A stretch of 41,972 bases of DNA from Methylococcaceae bacterium. GTDB taxonomy: Bacteria; Pseudomonadota; Gammaproteobacteria; Methylococcales; Methylomonadaceae. The DNA is taken from the NCBI GenBank assembly GCA_947505105.1, contig CANNKG010000022.1, positions 1 to 41,972 of the forward strand, given 5' to 3'. Each line of letters starts with the position of its first letter. Positions within the stretch are counted from its first letter, which is position 1. The notes below the pieces were generated by a model, which was not told the origin of the DNA, searched no databases, and saw only the letters and a program-made list of their open reading frames with translations. Below are positions 1-9,730 of this stretch, piece by piece. Position numbers and translations under genes: made by a program.

Positions 1-147
1 CTCAGTCAATTTTGTTTTGTCGAGTACTTATAAATACCCCGTTCGTCCTGAGCTTGTCGAAGGATTTGCGGTTCATGGTTCGACAAGCTCACCACGAACG
101 GTTTTTTTTGAACTACACCCGCCATAATTAAATTGACTGAGTACTAG
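1..147. mobile_element. MITE-like element (left part may lie outside the window)
   Basis: The arm CTCAGTCAATTT (1-12) is the perfect reverse complement of AAATTGACTGAG (130-141). The right arm extends to ATTGACTGAGTACTAG (132-147), and the reverse complement of those 16 bases recurs once more at 41346-41361. Between the arms lies a REP-like stem and no gene. Short non-coding DNA bounded by inverted repeats that recur elsewhere fits a miniature inverted-repeat element or the two ends of a decayed insertion sequence. The outer part of the left arm would be upstream of base 1 and cannot be seen. A target-site duplication therefore cannot be checked. Confidence 0.45.
39..101. repeat. REP/BIME-like inverted repeat
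   Basis: Two arms each contain CCGTTCGT, three variable bases, then GAGCTTGTCGAA (39-61, and on the opposite strand 101-79). The variable bases next to the conserved blocks differ between the arms (CCT against GGT), as in the paired forward and reverse units of REP doublets. The arms can fold into a long imperfect stem. A run of eight T follows at 103-110 on the plus strand, so the structure could also act as a transcription terminator. Family identification is by resemblance only. Confidence 0.7.
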
Positions 148-192
148 TGGTGTTTCATTCCGATGATACAGGACATCCAGTGGTAACCGAAC

Positions 193-2871
193 ATGACAAC
201 GCCGGAACATCTTCGAATTCAAGAAAATACCGATACACTTCATCCATGGTGGCGCTGGGGACCTTATGTCAGCGAACGCTCATGGGGAACTGTGCGCGAA
301 GATTACAGCGACAACGGTGACGCTTGGCGATTCTTACCACACGATTTTGCTCGCAGTAAAGCCTACCGTTGGGGTGAAGACGGTCTTGCCGGAATTTGCG
401 ACCGCTATCAACTGCTGATCTTTTCGGTCGCACTCTGGAATGGCAAAGATGCTATTTTGAAAGAGCGCGCGTTTGGGCTTGATTCGACTGAAGGCAATCA
501 TGGCGAAGATGTCAAAGAATATTATTTCTATTTAGACAACACCCCGACTCATAGCTATATGCGGTATTTGTATAAATACCCACAATCAGCTTTTCCCTAC
601 GAAGCATTAATTACAGAAAACCAACGACGAAACGGACAAGGTCCGGAATACGAACTGCTGGATACCGGGATTTTTAGTGAAAATCGTTATTTTGATATTG
701 AGGTTGAATACGCCAAAGCGACTCCAGACGATGTATATATTCGTATCACTGCGTTCAATCGATGCTCGGAACCAGCATTACTGCATCTTATCCCGCAACT
801 ATGGTTTCGAAATACTTGGGCCTGGACGGTTCCCCGCGGAACGGAACCAAGTATCAGCCTTCGCAATGCCAATAAAATCAATGACCATATTTGCCTGATC
901 GCGGATCGCTCGGAACTTGGAGATCTCAAAGGCGTTTTGATGTCTTATCGACTGCCCCAAACCTATTTATATGCCGCCGGTAATTGTGAGCTGTTATTTA
1001 CCGATAACGAAACCAATATTCAGCGTGTGTATGGAACTCCCCACCCTGATGCCAAGCGATTTACCAAGGATGCTTTTCATCGCTATCTGATTGAGGGCGA
1101 AACTTGCCTGAATCCCGAACAGGCCGGAACCAAAGCCGGACTGCATTATAAACAAACAATTCCGGCCGGAAAATCCATCCAATTACAGCTACGCTTGACA
1201 CCAATAGCGACAAGCACCCCTTTCGCACAGTTTGAGACGATTTTTGCGCAGCGCAAACAAGAAGCGGATGCTTTTTATGCGACCATTCATCCACCGCGGG
1301 CGGATCAAGAATTATGCAAAATTCAACGTCAGGCATTTGCAAATCTACTGTGGAGCAAACAAATTTATCTATTTGATGTCAGTAAATGGCTCAAAGGCGA
1401 TCAACCGAATGCGCCGCCTCCTGCTTCACGGTATTCGATTCGCAATCGCCACTGGCAACATCTGAATTCGATGCGTATTTTATTAATGCCCGATAAGTGG
1501 GAATATCCGTGGTTTGCCGCTTGGGATTTGGCTTTTGCATGCGTTCCGATGTCTCTCATTGATCCGGACTTCGCCAAAGAACAATTATGGTTAATGCTGT
1601 TTGAACAGTTTCAACATCCTAACGGACAAATTCCAGCGTATGAATGGGATTTCTCCGATCTAAATCCTCCCGTTCACGCCTGGGCGGTTTGGCGGGTTTA
1701 CAACGCGGAAAAACGTCGTCACCATCGAACTGATCGGAAGTTTCTGGAACGCTGTTTTCATAAATTGTTGATTAATTTCGCCTGGTGGATTAACAAAGTC
1801 GATCACGTCGGGAATAATATTTTCGAAGGCGGCTTCCTGGGACTTGATAATATTGCGGTCGTCGATCGCAGTAAACCTCTGCCTGCTGGTCAGATTCTGG
1901 AACAATCCGATGCAACAGGATGGATGGCGATGTTCAGTTTAAATATGATGCGCATTGCCCTAGAGCTGGCACTCGAAAACAAGACTTACGAAAGCTTGGC
2001 GACCAAGTTTTTAGAACACTATGTCTATATAGGTTCAGCCATGAAACAAATGGGTGGACAAAATTATCAACTGTGGGACGAAACTGACGGCTTCTTTTAT
2101 GATGTATTACGCCACGCAGATAATAGTTTTGATAAATTTAGGGTTCGGTCGCTGGTTGGTCTGATTCCGATCTTTGCGGTAGAGCGACTCGAAAACGACT
2201 GGCTCGAACCCTTTCCTGATTTCAGAGCCAATTTAAAATGGTTTCTGGAAAATCGTAACGAACTCGCCCAATTCAGTTATCACGCAGTCAATCATAATAA
2301 CAAAACCACTTTTGTTCTGAGTATTCCGGATCAGGATCAGATTAAGCGGCTACTCGTTCGTGTTTTTGATCAACAGGAGTTTTTCTCTGAATTTGGAATT
2401 CGCAGCCTTTCCAAGTTTCATGCCGAACAACCGTTCCACTATGGTGATAATGAAGTTCGCTATGAACCCGCTGAAGCAGAATCAAAACTAAAAGGCGGTA
2501 ATTCCAATTGGCGCGGTCCGATATGGTTTCCGACCGGTTTTCTAATGATTGAAGCGTTACGTAAACTAGACAAAGCGCTAGGTGAGGATTTTAAAATAGA
2601 AGTGCACCTGGATGATCAGTCCTCACCGACTTTGATGAGTCTTGGGGCGCTGGCAAAGGAACTGGCATTACGCATGATCAAGCTATTCCTGCCCGATGCA
2701 AACGATCAAAGACCCATCTACGGGGATAATCGTTATTTTAAAGATGATCCCTACTGGCGTGACTTGATCTTTTTTCATGAATATTTTCATGCCGAGACCG
2801 GACAAGGCTTAGGCGCAATCCATCAAACCTGGACTAATTTAGTAGCAACGCTAATTGATGAATGGAGCTAA
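193..2871 (+). CDS. GH63/MGH1-like glucosidase
   Basis: A protein of 892 residues with the look of the bacterial glycoside hydrolase family 63 (mannosyl-oligosaccharide-glucosidase-like, (alpha/alpha)6 barrel) group. No signal peptide is visible, so it is probably cytoplasmic. Family-like blocks are [10 protein letters not shown] with Asp445, the NWRGPIWFP block at 772-780, and a C-terminal acidic block ETGQGLG around Glu868. By analogy with other GH63 enzymes the Asp in the AWD block is the best candidate for the general acid and one of the C-terminal Glu residues for the base, but I cannot assign the base. The substrate is unknown: bacterial members act on alpha-glucosides, mannosylglycerate or glucosylglycerate. 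The ATG at 193 has only a weak upstream ribosome site. It stands alone on the plus strand, convergent with the DUF2782 gene. Confidence 0.82.
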   Translation: MTTPEHLRIQENTDTLHPWWRWGPYVSERSWGTVREDYSDNGDAWRFLPHDFARSKAYRWGEDGLAGICDRYQLLIFSVALWNGKDAILKERAFGLDSTEGNHGEDVKEYYFYLDNTPTHSYMRYLYKYPQSAFPYEALITENQRRNGQGPEYELLDTGIFSENRYFDIEVEYAKATPDDVYIRITAFNRCSEPALLHLIPQLWFRNTWAWTVPRGTEPSISLRNANKINDHICLIADRSELGDLKGVLMSYRLPQTYLYAAGNCELLFTDNETNIQRVYGTPHPDAKRFTKDAFHRYLIEGETCLNPEQAGTKAGLHYKQTIPAGKSIQLQLRLTPIATSTPFAQFETIFAQRKQEADAFYATIHPPRADQELCKIQRQAFANLLWSKQIYLFDVSKWLKGDQPNAPPPASRYSIRNRHWQHLNSMRILLMPDKWEYPWFAAWDLAFACVPMSLIDPDFAKEQLWLMLFEQFQHPNGQIPAYEWDFSDLNPPVHAWAVWRVYNAEKRRHHRTDRKFLERCFHKLLINFAWWINKVDHVGNNIFEGGFLGLDNIAVVDRSKPLPAGQILEQSDATGWMAMFSLNMMRIALELALENKTYESLATKFLEHYVYIGSAMKQMGGQNYQLWDETDGFFYDVLRHADNSFDKFRVRSLVGLIPIFAVERLENDWLEPFPDFRANLKWFLENRNELAQFSYHAVNHNNKTTFVLSIPDQDQIKRLLVRVFDQQEFFSEFGIRSLSKFHAEQPFHYGDNEVRYEPAEAESKLKGGNSNWRGPIWFPTGFLMIEALRKLDKALGEDFKIEVHLDDQSSPTLMSLGALAKELALRMIKLFLPDANDQRPIYGDNRYFKDDPYWRDLIFFHEYFHAETGQGLGAIHQTWTNLVATLIDEWS

Positions 2872-2906
2872 TCAGTCATGACCATAGCGAGATTCACTCA
2901 AGGATT

Positions 2907-3356
2907 TTAATTCCATTCCAACAATTTCCATTGATTAATTTTTAACCCTTTATCGAGATCACTGCCGCGCACATCTAATTTGCCATCGCCATTGGTATCA
3001 ATCAGATAATAGGCAGGGCCTTTATCTGGAATGACTTTGACCATATAGAGCACGCCGCCTCTCCGATATTCTTGCACAGTTTTTTGCCCGCGGCGGATAA
3101 TAGTAATATCGGGTTCCAGGTTTTCGCCGCTCTTTACCGACATCGGAATATCGGGTGGTTCAGGTGCTGCAACGGGCGGAGCGGATGGCTGATTATCATC
3201 CTTTGCCTGTTCAGGTGGAGGCGTGATACCCTGATATTTTTTAGGTAGTTGAGGAGGTTCAGGAACCTGGGCTGCGTCTGAATCATCCGCATAGACCGCC
3301 ATCGGTAGATTGATCAAACTATAAACCATGCAAGCGAATAAAAAACGGGGCATCAT
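2907..3356 (-). CDS. DUF2782 domain protein, exported
   Basis: A protein of 149 residues. The N-terminus is a signal peptide (hydrophobic stretch about residues 4-20, then AVYADD, likely cut near residue 23). A proline-rich linker covers about residues 30-75. The C-terminal part matches the DUF2782 pattern: ITIIRRG, EYRRGGVLYMVKVIPDKG, YYLIDTNGDGK and a terminal QWKLLEW. The family is common in gammaproteobacteria, periplasmic, and has no assigned function. Two ATGs stand in tandem at 3356 and 3353; either could serve. It is convergent with the glucosidase and divergent from NDH-2. Confidence 0.85.
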   Translation of the reverse strand: MMPRFLFACMVYSLINLPMAVYADDSDAAQVPEPPQLPKKYQGITPPPEQAKDDNQPSAPPVAAPEPPDIPMSVKSGENLEPDITIIRRGQKTVQEYRRGGVLYMVKVIPDKGPAYYLIDTNGDGKLDVRGSDLDKGLKINQWKLLEWN

Positions 3357-3472
3357 AGTGAATTCTCGGCAATTGTCTTAAAAGCGTCATAATATTACAG
3401 ATTGCGTCACTTTGCTTTAATATCATGCACTGCTTGCATCCAGCTAAACTAAACCAATCCGGGGAGAAATAT

Positions 3473-4777
3473 ATGACCGATAAACACAAAATAGTCATCA
3501 TCGGCGGTGGCGCCGCAGGACTTGAATTGGCAACCAGTCTGGGCATTAAATTAGGCAAACCGGGACTTGCCGAAGTTATTCTGGTGGATGCCACCTCGAC
3601 CCATATCTGGAAACCACTCTTGCACGAGGTTGCTGCAGGCACTCTCGATTCGGCAGAAGAAGTCGAGTATTTAGCCCAGGCACATCGCTATCATTTCCAG
3701 TTCCGGCTTGGCAAAATGGACGCTTTAGATCGCCAAAACAAACAAGTTTTTGTCAGCCCCACTTATTCGAGCAACGGCGAAGAATTATTACCACGCCGGG
3801 TATTCAGCTACGATACGCTCGTTCTGGCGGTCGGTAGTATCAGTAACACCTTCAATATTCCAGGGATTCAAGAACATTGCTTATTTCTCGATACCACAAC
3901 CCAGGCCTTCAATTTTCAAAAGCAATTAGTCGAAGCCTATATTAGAAATTATGCGGCCAATAATTATTCTCAAAGCGATCAGGTGTTGTCGATTGTGATC
4001 GTCGGGGCGGGCGCTACCGGTGTTGAACTGGCCGCAGAGCTGCACGAAGTCACTCATTTGTTGACCGTCTATGGTTTGGAAACCGTTAATAAAGTCAAAA
4101 TCACGATTATCGAAGCCGCTACCCAGTTATTACCGGCACTGCCTCAAAAACTAGCGTTGGAAACTCAAAACCAGCTGGTTAAACTCGATATCGGCCTGAA
4201 GTTAGGACGACGTGTTGTTGAAGTTACTCGAGAACAAATCAAAACTCACGACGGAGAAATTATCCCCGCAGATTTAAAGGTCTGGGCCGCAGGCATTAAA
4301 GCGCCCGATTGGCTCAATAATATCGATGGATTGACCACGAACCAGATCAATCAATTGGTAGTTGATGCCTATCTGCAAACCAGCGACCCGAATATTTTCG
4401 CACTCGGTGATTGCGCCGCTTGTGTTTGGCCGGAACATCCTAACGGCGTCAACATTCCACCAAGGGCTCAAGCGGCTCATCAACAAGCCTCTACCCTGAG
4501 CAAAACCATTCTTAATCGCCTCCAAGGTAAAGCGCCGGTTGCGTTTGTTTATTATGATTACGGCTCGCTGGTTTCGCTTGGCAAGTACACGACCGTCGGA
4601 AATTTAATGGGTAATTTGATGGGAACCGTCACCATTGGGGGCTTTATTGCTCGTATTGTCTATCTGTCGTTATACAAAATGCATCAAATCGCCATTCACG
4701 GTTATTTCAGAACTGCGATGCTGACCTTATCGAATCTGTTTCGGCGCAGTACTCATGCAAAAATTAAAATGCATTAA
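3473..4777 (+). CDS. ndh: type II NADH:quinone oxidoreductase (NDH-2)
   Basis: A single-chain FAD flavoenzyme of 434 residues that passes electrons from NADH to quinone at the inner face of the membrane without pumping protons. Two Rossmann motifs are present: IIGGGAAGLELA near the N-terminus for FAD and IVGAGATGVELAAEL mid-protein for NADH. LALGDCAA-type FAD-closing residues appear as IFALGDCAACVWPE. The C-terminal region with hydrophobic and aromatic residues (GGFIARIVYLSLYKMHQ) is the typical membrane-anchoring end. The start is placed at the ATG at 3473 because GGGGAGAA (3461-3468) lies just upstream; an in-frame upstream ATG at 3425 would add 16 residues without a flavin motif. Confidence 0.92.
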   Translation: MTDKHKIVIIGGGAAGLELATSLGIKLGKPGLAEVILVDATSTHIWKPLLHEVAAGTLDSAEEVEYLAQAHRYHFQFRLGKMDALDRQNKQVFVSPTYSSNGEELLPRRVFSYDTLVLAVGSISNTFNIPGIQEHCLFLDTTTQAFNFQKQLVEAYIRNYAANNYSQSDQVLSIVIVGAGATGVELAAELHEVTHLLTVYGLETVNKVKITIIEAATQLLPALPQKLALETQNQLVKLDIGLKLGRRVVEVTREQIKTHDGEIIPADLKVWAAGIKAPDWLNNIDGLTTNQINQLVVDAYLQTSDPNIFALGDCAACVWPEHPNGVNIPPRAQAAHQQASTLSKTILNRLQGKAPVAFVYYDYGSLVSLGKYTTVGNLMGNLMGTVTIGGFIARIVYLSLYKMHQIAIHGYFRTAMLTLSNLFRRSTHAKIKMH

Positions 4778-4863
4778 CACTCAGGTAAAAGCTGTGCGAT
4801 TAGGTACAATACCCGCTTACATCATTCCTTTATATTCCAAATAAATCTATATTAATCACACTC

Positions 4864-5385
4864 ATGTTTGAAATTGAATACGAATTCCGCGAACAGGACC
4901 TGATTCATTTTAATGAATTACAACTCGAACGCTCTGAAGAAATTCAGAAAAACATCCGCAAAAATCGTCTGATGGTCCCCAGCATTATGATGTTGATCGC
5001 GGGCTTCTATTACTATTACTATGGACAATGGATGTCTGCTGCTTACATTGGATTCATTGCCGTGCTATGGGGTATTTTGTCGCCTCGAATCATTAAACTT
5101 GATTTAAGACGCCAGATTTTGACGAATTATTCTTACAAAGAAAAAGCCAAAATGTTTGGCCTGTATAATTTATCAATCGATAAAGATTTTCTGATCGACA
5201 AATCACCGGGCGGCAAACATAAAACTGCCTGGACTGATGTCTTGCGTGTTGAATATGTTAAAGGTTATGTATTTATTTATGTCGACCTGACAACCGCCTT
5301 GGTTGTTCCGGTTGAGACGATTAAAAGCGGCAACCTGGAAGAATTTGCCGAACAGGTCGAAAAAATGATTGAACGGGCCGATTAA
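4864..5385 (+). CDS. YcxB-like membrane protein
   Basis: A protein of 173 residues. A charged N-terminus is followed by two closely spaced membrane segments (about residues 36-55 and 58-76, including a run of five Tyr), then a soluble C-terminal domain with alternating beta-strand character (HKTAWTDVLRVEY, VFIYVDLTTALVVPV). This layout matches the YcxB-like family, whose role is unknown; the C-terminal half resembles a small PH-like fold. It lies 8 bases upstream of the yheS-type gene and is probably co-transcribed with it. Confidence 0.7.
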   Translation: MFEIEYEFREQDLIHFNELQLERSEEIQKNIRKNRLMVPSIMMLIAGFYYYYYGQWMSAAYIGFIAVLWGILSPRIIKLDLRRQILTNYSYKEKAKMFGLYNLSIDKDFLIDKSPGGKHKTAWTDVLRVEYVKGYVFIYVDLTTALVVPVETIKSGNLEEFAEQVEKMIERAD

Positions 5386-5393
5386 GGCAGCGC

Positions 5394-7310
5394 ATGTTAA
5401 ATTTCAAGAATATTTCACTACGCCGAGGCACCAAAGTATTGTTTGCCGACGCGTCCTTCATTATTCATAAAGGTCAGAAAGTGGGCGTCACTGGTGCGAA
5501 TGGCGCCGGTAAATCCAGCTTGTTTGCGATGATCCGCAATCAGTTGCATGCCGACGTCGGCGATTTTTCAATGCCGCCGAATCTATCTATTGCTCACGTT
5601 GCCCAGGAAACGCCTGCCGTTGCGTGTAGCGCCCTTGATTATGTCTTGGATGGCGATCAGGAATTACGTCAGTTACAAGCGCAATTACTGGCCGCAGAAA
5701 CCGCTGATGATGGCTTAAAACAGGCTGAGCTTCATGCGATGCTTGATCTAATTGGTGGTTATACTGCGGAAGCACGCGCTGCGCGTTTAATGAACGGTTT
5801 GGGCTTTACGCCAAATCAGGAACAACAACCGGTCAGTGCCTTTTCGGGTGGCTGGCGTATGCGCTTGAATTTGGCTCAGGCCTTGATGTGTCGCTCCGAT
5901 GTCTTACTTCTGGATGAACCGACCAACCACCTTGATCTTGAAGCGGTGTTATGGCTACAAGACTGGCTGTGTAAATATTCAGGAACCCTGCTGCTGATTT
6001 CGCATGACCGGGATTTTCTCGACAATATCACGACCCACATTGTCCATATCGAACAGGCCAAAGCTGAAATATATACCGGCAACTACTCCGCATTTGAACG
6101 AATGCGCGCCGAAAAACTCTCCCAGCAACAAGCGGCTTTTGAGAAGCAACAACGCGAAATTGCGCATATTCAAAGTTTTATCAATCGTTTCAAAGCGCAA
6201 GCGACCAAAGCCCGTCAAGCACAAAGTCGAATCAAGTCGCTTGAGCGTATGGAATTAATCGCCCTCGCCCATGTCGACTCACCATTTAATTTCGGTTTTG
6301 CCGCCCCAGGTCGAATGCCCAACCCGCTATTAAATTTCGAGAATATTGCGATTGGTTATCCGGGTAAAACCGTCATTCCAAAGGCGAGTATGACGATTAC
6401 GCCGGGCGACCGTATTGGCCTGCTCGGTGCCAATGGTGCAGGTAAATCCAGTTTGGTCAAGGTGCTGGCCGGTGCGATGGAACCGCTCGAAGGTGAAGTG
6501 TTGCGCGCTGACGCGCTTAAAATCGGTTATTTTGCGCAGCATCAGCTCGAACAGCTACGCTTGGATGAATCGCCGTTATGGCATTTGCAAAAAATCAATC
6601 CGCAAGCCGCCGAAAAAGATTTGCGCAATTTTCTCGGTGGCTTTGATTTTCAGGGCGACAAAGTCAAAGATCCGGTCAAACCGTTTTCGGGCGGTGAAAA
6701 AGCCCGATTGGTCTTGGCAATGCTGGTCTATCAGAATCCGAACTTATTATTGCTCGATGAGCCGACCAATCACCTGGATCTCGATATGCGCCATGCCTTG
6801 AATGTCGCCTTGCAGGATTTTGAAGGGGCCTTAATTGTCGTCTCGCACGATCGACACTTATTGCGCTCGGTCACCGATCAACTGGTACTGGTCGGTAATG
6901 GTGAAGTCAAACCCTTTGATGGTGATCTGGATGATTATCGCGCCTGGATTGCAGAACAACGCAGCAAACAAGTCGCCGCACTTGATGCCAGCCATACTCA
7001 TGCGCAACTCGACGGAGCTAAAAATGATCCCGGCATTTCGCGTAAAGACCAACGCAAACAAGATGCTGAACGCCGTCAACGTTTGAAACCCTGGCTTGAT
7101 GCCGTCAAAAAAGCCGAACAGCACATGAACGATTACCATCAGCAACAACAGAAAATTGAGCAACAACTTGCTGATCCCGAAATGTATACCGACGCAGCCA
7201 AACCTCGCTTGAAACAGCTACTCGAACAGAAAAGCCAAATCGACAAAGCTCTGCAAAGCGCCGAAGAAGCTTGGCTGGAAGCTGAACAAGCCTTAGCCGA
7301 GATTGAATAA
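5394..7310 (+). CDS. yheS: ABC-F family ATPase, YheS type
   Basis: A protein of 638 residues, the length of E. coli YheS (about 637). Two ATP-binding cassettes without membrane segments: Walker A GANGAGKSS in each half, signature motifs FSGGWRMRL and FSGGEKARL, Walker B LLLDEPTNHLDL in each half, and H-loops ISHDRDFL and VSHDRHLL. A basic linker of about residues 235-290 (RFKAQATKARQAQSRIKSLER) joins the cassettes, and a charged coiled-coil tail ends the protein. ABC-F proteins bind the ribosomal E-site and modulate translation or relieve stalling. It is followed after 2 bases by a small membrane-protein gene. Confidence 0.93.
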   Translation: MLNFKNISLRRGTKVLFADASFIIHKGQKVGVTGANGAGKSSLFAMIRNQLHADVGDFSMPPNLSIAHVAQETPAVACSALDYVLDGDQELRQLQAQLLAAETADDGLKQAELHAMLDLIGGYTAEARAARLMNGLGFTPNQEQQPVSAFSGGWRMRLNLAQALMCRSDVLLLDEPTNHLDLEAVLWLQDWLCKYSGTLLLISHDRDFLDNITTHIVHIEQAKAEIYTGNYSAFERMRAEKLSQQQAAFEKQQREIAHIQSFINRFKAQATKARQAQSRIKSLERMELIALAHVDSPFNFGFAAPGRMPNPLLNFENIAIGYPGKTVIPKASMTITPGDRIGLLGANGAGKSSLVKVLAGAMEPLEGEVLRADALKIGYFAQHQLEQLRLDESPLWHLQKINPQAAEKDLRNFLGGFDFQGDKVKDPVKPFSGGEKARLVLAMLVYQNPNLLLLDEPTNHLDLDMRHALNVALQDFEGALIVVSHDRHLLRSVTDQLVLVGNGEVKPFDGDLDDYRAWIAEQRSKQVAALDASHTHAQLDGAKNDPGISRKDQRKQDAERRQRLKPWLDAVKKAEQHMNDYHQQQQKIEQQLADPEMYTDAAKPRLKQLLEQKSQIDKALQSAEEAWLEAEQALAEIE

Positions 7311-7312
7311 CC

Positions 7313-7822
7313 ATGTGGCCCTTGATCAAACTTTTTATCGATATTTGCTGCTTGACCAAGGCGCCGCAAGACATCCCTTATTCAGCGACGCTGTTAAAAG
7401 TGTTAATGATCATCTATGCCGGGATCGCATTCTTAATTCTCTCGCCCGAACAAACTGTCTTTACTGGCGCATGGGAAGTTCTGTGTGAGCTTATTTTAAT
7501 GGTTCTATTTGTTTGGTTGATGCTGTTTATTTACGGGAAACTGCCTCGGTTTACGCAAGTAATGTGTGCTTTTGTCGGAACTGACGCCCTTGTCAGTTTT
7601 CTGGCGTTACCTGCAATGAGTGCTTTGATCGCTAACCGCTGGATCGATATTTCTAGCATTATGCTCCTAAGTTTAATGACTTGGCATTGGGTTATTTGTG
7701 ATCATATCATTCGCCATGCGCTTGCACAATCATTTCTGTTTGGCTTAGGTATGTCCTTCCTGTATTTCGTTGTATCTTATCAGCTCATGGCTTGGCTGTT
7801 TCCCTATGTAGCTTCCAGTTAA
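7313..7822 (+). CDS. small multi-pass membrane protein, unknown function
   Basis: A protein of 169 residues that is mostly hydrophobic, with about five membrane segments (near residues 27-45, 57-79, 82-108, 113-133 and 139-164). I do not recognise a catalytic motif. The ATG lies 2 bases after the stop codon of the ABC-F gene, so the two are almost certainly one transcript and translation may be coupled. Function is not assignable; it may belong to the conserved small inner-membrane proteins found beside YheS in this group of bacteria, but that is inference. Confidence 0.7.
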   Translation: MWPLIKLFIDICCLTKAPQDIPYSATLLKVLMIIYAGIAFLILSPEQTVFTGAWEVLCELILMVLFVWLMLFIYGKLPRFTQVMCAFVGTDALVSFLALPAMSALIANRWIDISSIMLLSLMTWHWVICDHIIRHALAQSFLFGLGMSFLYFVVSYQLMAWLFPYVASS

Positions 7823-7870
7823 CCCAAGCATTCAGCAACAAAAGTGGATTATTAAACTAGGTAAATATTT

Positions 7871-8314
7871 ATGACGTCATATCAACACATCTTACTAGCC
7901 GTGGATTTTTCCGAACAATGCCTTGAAATAGGCTTTCGCGCCAAAGATTTGAGCGAGCGTTACCACGCCAAATTGAGCATCGTGCATGTCGCTGATAATT
8001 TACCTATTATCGATGGTATGGACGGCCAAATTATGCCGTTCGATTTTGATTTGAATAACGAACTGATGCAACTGGCTAAACAACATCTTGCCAAGGTCGC
8101 CGCCAAACTGGACATCGCTGAGGAAAATCAATGGCTGGTGATCGGCAGTCCCAAACTGGAAATTGTCAATTTGGCCGAAGCTAACAACGTCGATTTGATT
8201 GTGGTCGGCTCCCATGGTCGTCATGGACTCGCGCTACTGCTTGGTTCAACCGCGAATGGCATTTTGCATCATGCGCAATGCGATGTCATGGCCGTTCGTA
8301 TCAAAGAAAACTAG
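7871..8314 (+). CDS. universal stress protein, UspA family
   Basis: A protein of 147 residues with a single Usp domain. The N-terminal strand HILLAVDFSEQ and the C-terminal nucleotide-binding pattern G-S-H-G-R-H-G-L, nine residues, then G-S-T (residues about 116-130) match the ATP-binding class of the family. Such proteins accumulate on starvation and stress and bind ATP. AGGTAA about 7 bases before the ATG serves as ribosome site. It stands alone with 48 and 143 bases to its neighbours. Confidence 0.9.
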   Translation: MTSYQHILLAVDFSEQCLEIGFRAKDLSERYHAKLSIVHVADNLPIIDGMDGQIMPFDFDLNNELMQLAKQHLAKVAAKLDIAEENQWLVIGSPKLEIVNLAEANNVDLIVVGSHGRHGLALLLGSTANGILHHAQCDVMAVRIKEN

Positions 8315-8457
8315 GCTAGGACATTTTAAAGGTTAGACCGTGGTGCATTTGGCCAATAATCCTATCTGGATTGCATAACACAATTTATTTTCGCGCTACA
8401 ATAAGCATCACTTCACTCATCGCAACAACATAATTATAAAAATATTGAGGAGTGCAC

Positions 8458-8871
8458 ATGATTGGGCATATTGAAAGTTATTCGCAAGATATTCAAACCG
8501 GCATTATCAAATATGGGAAACAGTTTTACGAATTTCATATCGATGTCTGGCAATCCGATGAAAAGCCTAAAGCCGGAGATGATGTAGAGTTTCATCTCGA
8601 AAATGATAGCGTTTATAAAGCAAGCTTGATTGGTGATTACGTCAAAGGCATGCAACCGGTCAAGTCGCGTAAAATTGCCGGTATTTTGGGATTGCTTCTA
8701 GGCGCTATCGGCTTACATCGCATTTACCTCGGATTTTATTGGACGGCACTCATGCAGATTGTCGTCACGGTCCTATCAGGCGGATTTGGCGTGTTATGGG
8801 GCTTTATCGAGGGCGTTTTAATCCTTGGAGCATATTTTGATAAAGATGCTAAAGGACGTCGTTTGAAATAA
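8458..8871 (+). CDS. TM2 domain protein with OB/cold-shock-like N-terminus
   Basis: A protein of 137 residues. Residues 1-62 look like a small beta-rich cold-shock-like domain (GHIESYSQDIQTGIIKYG, then DVWQSDEKPKAGDDVEFHL), the pattern of a CSD whose RNA-binding aromatic patch is altered. Residues about 66-130 are a TM2 domain: basic KSRKIAG, helix ILGLLLGAIGLHRIYLGF with the family's G-HR-YLG core, a second membrane helix and a charged tail. The start is the ATG at 8458, preceded by GAGGAG at 8447-8452; the in-frame GTG at 8452 overlaps that ribosome site and is unlikely. Role unknown; the combination recurs in proteobacteria. Confidence 0.83.
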   Translation: MIGHIESYSQDIQTGIIKYGKQFYEFHIDVWQSDEKPKAGDDVEFHLENDSVYKASLIGDYVKGMQPVKSRKIAGILGLLLGAIGLHRIYLGFYWTALMQIVVTVLSGGFGVLWGFIEGVLILGAYFDKDAKGRRLK

Positions 8872-8896
8872 GGCAGATCAGTCAAACGATTAACGA

Positions 8897-9730
8897 TTAA
8901 CGGTTCGTGGTTAAAGAATTTTCAGTATTTAATAGGATAACTTCGATTTCTTCGGTAATTTCTTCCTGTCGGTAAATCTGCGATTTACGACGCAAAGATA
9001 CTACGTGATCATCCAGGTGTTTGATCGCCGCTTCCAGATGCTGCAAGCGGCGATGATTCTCGGCCATTAATGACAGGTACAGAATCTCGTGCAGCACGGC
9101 AAATAAATAATGATCGATTAATTCAGCAAAAAAATCGGCAGGTTCAAGATTCAGCAGCGGCGGATGACCGCCGGTCTTTGTCGGCTGGCAATGCTCAAAC
9201 GGTGGCATGATTTGCCGAACGTTGATGTGATTTGGCAATGGATCATGATGAATCACCGTCAAGCTCAGGGTTTGATGCTCACTATGCTGTTGACCTAACA
9301 CATCAATGACCCGCGCCAGCACTTCCGGTATTTCTTCTGCGACATTAGCGCCTGGTATGGCTTCGATCAGTTGAAGCGAATGCCCTTCAAGTCGATGATG
9401 TAAGCGTGTGCCGAGCGCAATGATGCCCGTATAATTCTGTGCCGCCATCGTGGTGAGCAAACTTTCGTTAAAATCACCGCAAAAACCGCGTTCAGCACCG
9501 ACAATCAATGCAATGGTTCGGGTTTGAACAGAGGTTTTTGGAAAACCTGGATAAAACGCTAGATAATCGGTAGCGGTTTGTTCAATCAGGTCCACTGACT
9601 GACGTTGCGTATTTTGAAAACGAGTCAATTTATGAATTTCGATCAAGGCCAGATTCTTCATCGAGTTTAAGATGCTGCGTATCTCCTCCATTTGAGTAAT
9701 ACGCACTTGTAACTGGCGACTTTGACTCAT
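8897..9730 (-). CDS. atpG: N-type ATPase gamma subunit
   Basis: A protein of 277 residues with the F1 gamma layout: an N-terminal helix (QVRITQMEEIRSILNSMKNLALIEI), a central Rossmann-like part with the family block VGAERGFCGDFNE, and a C-terminal helix (ENHRRLQHLEAAIKHLDDHV) that forms the central shaft. It is the rotor axle linking the F1 head to the c-ring. It is the last gene of the cluster and its ATG overlaps the alpha stop codon (TAATG at 9730). The sequence resembles gamma subunits of the laterally transferred N-ATPases rather than the housekeeping enzyme. Confidence 0.88.
   Translation of the reverse strand: MSQSRQLQVRITQMEEIRSILNSMKNLALIEIHKLTRFQNTQRQSVDLIEQTATDYLAFYPGFPKTSVQTRTIALIVGAERGFCGDFNESLLTTMAAQNYTGIIALGTRLHHRLEGHSLQLIEAIPGANVAEEIPEVLARVIDVLGQQHSEHQTLSLTVIHHDPLPNHINVRQIMPPFEHCQPTKTGGHPPLLNLEPADFFAELIDHYLFAVLHEILYLSLMAENHRRLQHLEAAIKHLDDHVVSLRRKSQIYRQEEITEEIEVILLNTENSLTTNR

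Noticed and set aside
6415-6801. Open frame of 128 codons inside the ABC-F gene
   Set aside because: It is a +1-frame shadow of yheS, with no own start signal or known domain.
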